Positions 5,137 through 8,831 of a stretch of DNA of 8,831 bases are shown in pieces. The notes beneath the pieces are model-generated. The model did no database searches and was not told the origin of the DNA. It saw nothing but the letters and a program-made list of their open reading frames with translations. Source of the stretch: Pyrobaculum sp. (GTDB taxonomy: Archaea > Thermoproteota > Thermoprotei > Thermoproteales > Thermoproteaceae); the NCBI GenBank assembly GCA_020833205.1, contig JAJHQT010000036.1, positions 1 through 8,831 on the forward strand, written 5' to 3'. The translations under genes and the position numbers were made by a program. Positions within the stretch are counted from its first letter, which is position 1. Each line of letters begins with the position of its first letter.

Positions 5137-6912
5137 ATGCGTCTGCTTCTTCTCGGCAATGAGGCTATTGCTTACGGAGCCTTAAGCGGGGGGGTGGCGG
5201 TGGCTACCGCATACCCCGGCACGCCTTCCACCGAGATAATAGAAACGCTGGAGGAGTTTAAAGACCGGTTTGTCCACTGGGCTACTAACGAGAAGGTGGC
5301 TCTTGAGCTGGCCTACGGCGCTGCCCTCGCCGGCGCCAGGGCTTTAACGGCCATGAAACATGTGGGACTAAACGTGGCGGCCGACCCGCTGCACAGCGCC
5401 GCGTATACAGGCGTGGTGGGGGGTCTTCTCGTCGTGTCCGCCGACGACCCCTGGATGCACTCTTCACAAAATGAACAAGACACCAGATGGTACGGACTCC
5501 AGTCGTACATACCTGTCCTAGAGCCCGGCGACCCCGCCGAGGCCTACAAGATGGCTAAGACTGCGTTTGAGCTCAGCGAAAGGTTGAGACATCCCGTGTT
5601 GATGAGAAGCGTGACTAGGGTAAGCCACGTCAGGGCGCCTGTGGAGCTAGAGCCGCCGGCCCCGCCTAAACGGGGCCGATTTACGCGAGATACTAAGAGG
5701 TTTACGCTTGTGCCAGCCAACGCCAGGGAGAGGAAGAAAGAGCTGGTGGAGAAGTGGGAGAAGATAATAGACATAGCCGGCGAGTATATGACCGCGGAGG
5801 ACTCCGGCGACGTGGTCATCGTCACCTCCGGCGTTGCCTACAACTACGTTAAGGAAGCCGTAAAGCGGCTGAAGATCAGGGCCGTGGTCGTGAAGCTGGG
5901 GATGTCTGTCCCGGTCCCCCGGAAGATTACGGAACTTGCTAAATCCGTCGTGGTGGTCGAGGAGGGCGACCCCGTAGTTGAGCTTCAACTCAGGTCCATG
6001 GGGGTCGCGACCAAGGGCAAGTTGGAGGGCTTCTTTCCGAAATACGGCGAGCTGGACGTAGGCAAGGTGGCGGCAGGTTTGGCCAAGGCCCTCGACATCC
6101 CATATGCCCCTCCCCAGCCTGTTAAGGCGCCTTTAGAGCCTGCGCCGAGGCCACCAGCTCTCTGTCCTGGGTGCCCTCACATGGGCACTTTCTACATCCT
6201 CAGAGTGGCAACCAGCGGTCTCAACCCGGTGTGGTCTGGCGACATAGGTTGCTACTCTCTCGGCATAAACATGGGCCAGCAGGACTTGCTCACCCACATG
6301 GGGTCCTCCGTGGGGCTGGGCTCCGGCATAGCCGTCGCCGGAGGACAGTTCGTAGTAGCCACCGTGGGCGACTCCACCTTTTACCACGCCGTGTTGCCGC
6401 AACTTATCGACGTCGTGACTAGACAGATCCCCATCCTCGTAGTGGTCATGGACAACGCGTACACCGCCATGACTGGCGGCCAGCCGAGCCCCAGCAAAGC
6501 CGTGCCTGTGGAGAAGATAACCGAAGCTTTGGGCCTCCTCACCTTTGTAATAGACCCCGTGGACATCAAAAAGTCAATAGACGTGGTGAAGAGGGCTGTG
6601 GAGGTGGTGAAGACAGGCAAGCCGGCGGTTGTGGTGTCCAGAAGGCCTTGTACCTTAATCGCGACGAGAAAGGCGAGGAGGGCGGGTCTTCAGCTTCCTA
6701 AATACCGCGTCGACCCGGACAAATGCACCGGCTGCGGCCTTTGCTACAACCTTCTAAGGTGCAGCGCCATCTCAAAGCGGCCGGATAAAAAAGCGTATGT
6801 AGACCCGTCGCTCTGCGTGGGTTGCGGCATGTGTGCAGAGGTGTGTCCCTTTGGGGCGTTTGTGGTTGAGGGGAGGAGAGAGCAGTGGCTAGAGCTATGG
6901 CGACAAGCATAG
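5137..6912 (+). CDS. iorA: Indolepyruvate:ferredoxin oxidoreductase, alpha subunit
   Basis: This is the large, thiamine-diphosphate and iron-sulfur subunit of indolepyruvate (arylpyruvate) ferredoxin oxidoreductase. The enzyme converts transaminated aromatic amino acids plus CoA to arylacetyl-CoA, CO2 and reduced ferredoxin in the cytosol. The 591 residues match the family. An N-terminal pyrimidine-binding-type domain has YPGTPSTEI (26-34) and NEKVALE with the likely catalytic Glu E52. The CPGCPH motif is at 343-348. The pyrophosphate-binding domain has GDIGCYSLG (368-376), then GDS (411-413) with the downstream Asn N440. The C-terminal ferredoxin domain has two 4Fe-4S sets, C530/C533/C536/C542 and C560/C563/C566/C570. 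The first set lacks the usual Pro after its last Cys. The ATG follows its TATA box by 24 nt. The 3' end overlaps iorB. Confidence 0.97.
   Translation: MRLLLLGNEAIAYGALSGGVAVATAYPGTPSTEIIETLEEFKDRFVHWATNEKVALELAYGAALAGARALTAMKHVGLNVAADPLHSAAYTGVVGGLLVVSADDPWMHSSQNEQDTRWYGLQSYIPVLEPGDPAEAYKMAKTAFELSERLRHPVLMRSVTRVSHVRAPVELEPPAPPKRGRFTRDTKRFTLVPANARERKKELVEKWEKIIDIAGEYMTAEDSGDVVIVTSGVAYNYVKEAVKRLKIRAVVVKLGMSVPVPRKITELAKSVVVVEEGDPVVELQLRSMGVATKGKLEGFFPKYGELDVGKVAAGLAKALDIPYAPPQPVKAPLEPAPRPPALCPGCPHMGTFYILRVATSGLNPVWSGDIGCYSLGINMGQQDLLTHMGSSVGLGSGIAVAGGQFVVATVGDSTFYHAVLPQLIDVVTRQIPILVVVMDNAYTAMTGGQPSPSKAVPVEKITEALGLLTFVIDPVDIKKSIDVVKRAVEVVKTGKPAVVVSRRPCTLIATRKARRAGLQLPKYRVDPDKCTGCGLCYNLLRCSAISKRPDKKAYVDPSLCVGCGMCAEVCPFGAFVVEGRREQWLELWRQA
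6871..6880 (+). promoter_or_regulatory. Ribosome binding site that fixes the iorB start
   Basis: GGGAGGAGAG inside the end of iorA carries a GGAGG core ending 8 nt before the GTG at 6885, an ideal spacing, but 20 nt before the alternative ATG at 6897. It is one of the few clear Shine-Dalgarno sites in the window, as expected for an internal operon gene. Confidence 0.6.
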
Positions 6913-7448
6913 TCATCGTAGGGGTCGGGGGCCAGGGCGTGTTGACGTTGGCCAGGTGGATAGGCGAGGCGGCGCTTGCAGAGGGGTACGACGTACGCAT
7001 CGCAGAAGTCCACGGAATGAGTCAACGAGGGGGCTCGGTGGAGGTCCACGTAAGATTCGGAAAAGAGGTTTACGCCCCCATAGTAGAGGAGGGCGGCGCC
7101 GACTTCGTCGTGGCGCTGGAGGCGCTGGAAGCGGTTAGAGCCTACCGCTACCTAAAGCCGGGGGCTGTTTTGTTAGTGAATAAAAGAGTCATCCAGCCGC
7201 CTGGGAGGTGGTATGACCTGGGGGAGTTGATAGAGGCTATCAAAAACAGTTGGCCTAAGTCGTACGTAGTGCCGTGTTACGACGCCGCCTTGGAACTCGG
7301 GTCCGCCCTCTACGAGAATTCTGTGATGTTGGGTTTTCTGTCCCAACTCCTGGGCTTGCCTATGCCGTCTAGTCTAGACGAGAGAAACCAGGCAGCGTTT
7401 CGCAAAGGCATGCAGTTATTCCAAGAGGCGGCGGCCGCCGACCAGTAG
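6885..7448 (+). CDS. iorB: Indolepyruvate:ferredoxin oxidoreductase, beta subunit
   Basis: This is the small subunit of the same enzyme, a domain related to the gamma subunit of pyruvate:ferredoxin oxidoreductase that contributes to CoA and substrate handling. The protein has 187 residues from the GTG start (183 from the ATG at 6897). Family features are the N-terminal Rossmann-like strand and loop IVIVGVGGQGVL (9-20), EVHGMSQRGGSVE (41-53), then a segment with VVALEALEAVRA. The gene starts inside iorA (28-nt overlap in another frame), so the subunits are made together from one mRNA. The GTG is preferred because of the ribosome binding site at 6871-6880. The 3' end overlaps the convergent kinase gene by 33 nt. 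Confidence 0.95.
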   Translation: MARAMATSIVIVGVGGQGVLTLARWIGEAALAEGYDVRIAEVHGMSQRGGSVEVHVRFGKEVYAPIVEEGGADFVVALEALEAVRAYRYLKPGAVLLVNKRVIQPPGRWYDLGELIEAIKNSWPKSYVVPCYDAALELGSALYENSVMLGFLSQLLGLPMPSSLDERNQAAFRKGMQLFQEAAAADQ

Positions 7449-8216
7449 CCACCCCTCTTCATCCACGTCTACACGACCACGCCAAGCCCCCCTTTCCACA
7501 AGTCTCTTAAACAGCTCTTGGAGCGGGACGGGGTTGCCGAAGAACTCCAACACCCTCTCCACGTCCCGTCTTAGGTACTCCAGCTCCTTGGGATGGCCTC
7601 GCCTCACGGCAGAGCCCCAGTCGATAAACCAAGGGTTTTCGCCGTCGTAAAGTATGTTGAAGGGGCTTAAGTCGCCGTGCACCAACCCAGCCGCGACGTA
7701 GGTCTTCTCCAAGTTTTTCACCACCTCGTAGAACACGTGATCTATGTCGTCTATGCCTTCAAGCCCTACCTCAGCCAGAAGGGGAGCGGGATTTCTGTCT
7801 ACGCCGACGAACTGCATAACAATTACGTTGCGGTAGAAGCCGTAGGGCCTCGGCACGCGGACTCCGGCGGAGTAGGCGCGGGAGAGGTTGCCGAACTCCT
7901 TCCGGCACCAGACCTCCACTAGGTGCAGCTGGTCGCTTATCTTCAGCCCCCTAAACCTAGGGTCGCCCAAGATGTAGCTGTATCTACTCTTCACAAACCT
8001 CACGGGCACTGGGTAGAACACCTTCAACACCACATAGCCGTCGTTCCTCTTGGCGAGAATCAGCTTTGCCTCCTTGCCCTGCCCCACGGGCCCTAGCACA
8101 TCCCTCACTACGCCCCTCTCCTGAAGCTTCACAATGGCGGCCCAGGTATACGCGTTTATGGCATCATCTACCACCTTGAAGTAGTCGCTGTCCTTCTCGG
8201 TCTTGAAACGCCTCAC
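7416..8216 (-). CDS. rio1: RIO1-type atypical serine/threonine protein kinase/ATPase
   Basis: RIO1 acts in the final maturation of the small ribosomal subunit in eukaryotes and probably in archaea. The 266 residues show the single RIO domain: the N-terminal helix (VVDDAINAYTWAAIVKLQER), the glycine-poor loop GPVGQGKEA (42-50), the ATP lysine K65, the flexible-loop and helix region SYILGDPRFRG (80-90) and WCRKEFGNL (103-111), the hinge IVMQFVG (132-138), the catalytic loop LVHGDLSPFNIL (178-189; D182, N187), the metal-binding FIDWGSAV (197-204; D199), and HPKELEYLRRDVERV. There is no N-terminal winged helix as in RIO2, so RIO1 is favoured. Start GTG; a clear ribosome binding site is not seen. 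Transcribed alone toward iorB with a 33-nt convergent overlap. Confidence 0.93.
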   Translation of the reverse strand: MRRFKTEKDSDYFKVVDDAINAYTWAAIVKLQERGVVRDVLGPVGQGKEAKLILAKRNDGYVVLKVFYPVPVRFVKSRYSYILGDPRFRGLKISDQLHLVEVWCRKEFGNLSRAYSAGVRVPRPYGFYRNVIVMQFVGVDRNPAPLLAEVGLEGIDDIDHVFYEVVKNLEKTYVAAGLVHGDLSPFNILYDGENPWFIDWGSAVRRGHPKELEYLRRDVERVLEFFGNPVPLQELFKRLVERGAWRGRVDVDEEGWLLVGGRRLLE

Positions 8217-8230
8217 CGACTCTGTCTTTG

Positions 8231-8250
8231 GATATAGCTATATCTTTTTA
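8231..8250 (-). promoter_or_regulatory. rio1 promoter region with a perfect 14-bp palindrome
   Basis: GATATAGCTATATC at 8231-8244 is a perfect inverted repeat centred 21-22 nt before the kinase GTG. The adjoining minus-strand stretch TAAAAAGATATAG (8238-8250) can supply a TATA/BRE element about 27 nt upstream of the start. The palindrome could be the TATA element itself or an operator overlapping it. Confidence 0.42.
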
Positions 8251-8302
8251 TCTCCGTTTGGCCGTGGCTTCTGAGGATTTATGTGGCCATTTTTCGTAGC
8301 TA

Positions 8303-8831
8303 CTACTGGCCCGTCTTCTCTAGCCACTCCTCTATGGCGTCCGCCAGCTCGGCGTAGCGGGCGAAGTCGTCTAGGTGTCCCCTGCCGCACACGATCTCTA
8401 TCTTGCCGTCGCTCTTCCGGTACACCTTCGGCTCCCTGCCCGTCAGGGCCTTAATCAGCGCTGAGAACCTCTCCGCGTCTGCCTCCCTGCCGCCGGGGGC
8501 GTCTGCCCTCGCTACGGCGAAGCCCAAGGCCGCGTCGTCAGTTTTACGTCTGCTGTACGTAATCTCATAGTCGCGTTGTACGCTGTTGACCTCCGCCGTT
8601 ATCCTAATCCTCAAGAGGAGTTTGTCGCCCCAACTCTCCTCAATCTCGGCGCTCCCGTCTATCACCTTCACGACATATGTCTCGCCGTTCACCTCAACCT
8701 TCTTCTCTAAGCCCTTTAGCGTTAAAGAGCCTCTTGCCTTGCCCTTCTCTATGATTTCTCTGACTTTTTCGTAGACGTCTTCGCCCGCCTCCTCCGCCCT
8801 TCTGAGTATGCGCTCCACGAACTCCGCCGCA
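8303..8831 (-). CDS. PaRep2b-like repeat-family protein, C-terminal part (5' end outside window)
   Basis: The open frame runs without a stop to the window edge, giving 175 complete codons that lead to the TAG at 8303-8305. A GTG at 8818 is not a likely true start, because the reading frame continues upstream with AAEFVERI. The segment resembles the C-terminal region of PaRep2b proteins, a multicopy family of unknown function known from Pyrobaculum genomes. Recognisable stretches are KARGSLTLKGLEKKVEVNG, LLRIRITAEV, AALGFAVARADAPGGREADA, ERFSALIKALTG and RYAELADAIEEWLE. It is rich in charged residues, with no membrane segment or signal in this part. The gene ends 86 bp upstream of the kinase start. 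Family identity is by recollection of sequence character, not by search. Whether this copy is complete or a remnant cannot be judged from here. Confidence 0.82.
   Translation of the reverse strand, partial: AAEFVERILRRAEEAGEDVYEKVREIIEKGKARGSLTLKGLEKKVEVNGETYVVKVIDGSAEIEESWGDKLLLRIRITAEVNSVQRDYEITYSRRKTDDAALGFAVARADAPGGREADAERFSALIKALTGREPKVYRKSDGKIEIVCGRGHLDDFARYAELADAIEEWLEKTGQ

Noticed and set aside
8286..8294. T-run near 8290 as a terminator
   Set aside because: The T tract is on the plus strand, while the neighbouring genes run on the minus strand, and there is no hairpin before it.
8817..8818. GTG at 8818 as the true start of the right-edge gene
   Set aside because: The frame stays open upstream to the edge and the sequence there (AAEFVERI) is coding-like, so the gene is truncated by the window.

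Overview
The window reads as chromosomal DNA of a hyperthermophilic crenarchaeon, most likely a Pyrobaculum species or close Thermoproteales relative. The evidence is archaeal or eukaryote-type information genes (deoxyhypusine synthase, uS15, Pcc1, RIO1 kinase), a ferredoxin-dependent indolepyruvate oxidoreductase, archaeal TATA boxes centred about 23-27 nt upstream of start codons with almost no leader, and at the right edge part of a PaRep2b-like protein, a repeat family known from Pyrobaculum. The species is not determined.

Layout. Left block (1-2198, minus strand): a compact operon of a FAM173/aKMT-like methyltransferase with a C-terminal helix-turn-helix, deoxyhypusine synthase (4-nt ATGA overlap), and a GT4/MraY-like polyprenyl-phosphate HexNAc-1-phosphate transferase (1-nt gap; it runs off the left edge). 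A 244-base divergent intergenic region (2199-2442) holds TATA boxes and strong hairpins, one closed by a C(UACG)G tetraloop. Next (2443-4230, plus strand): rpsO, a RecJ/DHH-fold protein that has lost its metal-binding motifs (possible Cdc45/GAN-like protein), and Pcc1 of KEOPS, a gene order found in other archaea. The pcc1 stop overlaps the stop of a convergent DUF151 bifunctional nuclease-family gene (4227-4688, minus). Between that gene and a small zinc-ribbon gene (4785-5054, minus) sits a compact box C/D guide RNA candidate on the plus strand, antisense to the zinc-ribbon stop codon.

Right block: iorA and iorB (5137-7448, plus) overlap by 28 nt and make the two subunits of indolepyruvate:ferredoxin oxidoreductase, used in aromatic amino acid catabolism. 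iorB converges on, and overlaps by 33 nt, a RIO1-type kinase gene (7416-8216, minus). Upstream of that is the 3' part of the PaRep2b-like gene (8303 to the edge).

Many genes serve translation: uS15, hypusination of aIF5A, t6A tRNA modification, RIO1 in small-subunit maturation and a candidate methylation guide RNA. There is no CRISPR array, insertion sequence, tRNA or rRNA gene, and no gene-free stretch above 300 bases. The points most worth following up are the C/D RNA and its tRNA-like complementarity, the catalytically degenerate RecJ protein, the hairpin cluster upstream of rpsO, and the zinc ribbon with a Cys-to-Asp change.
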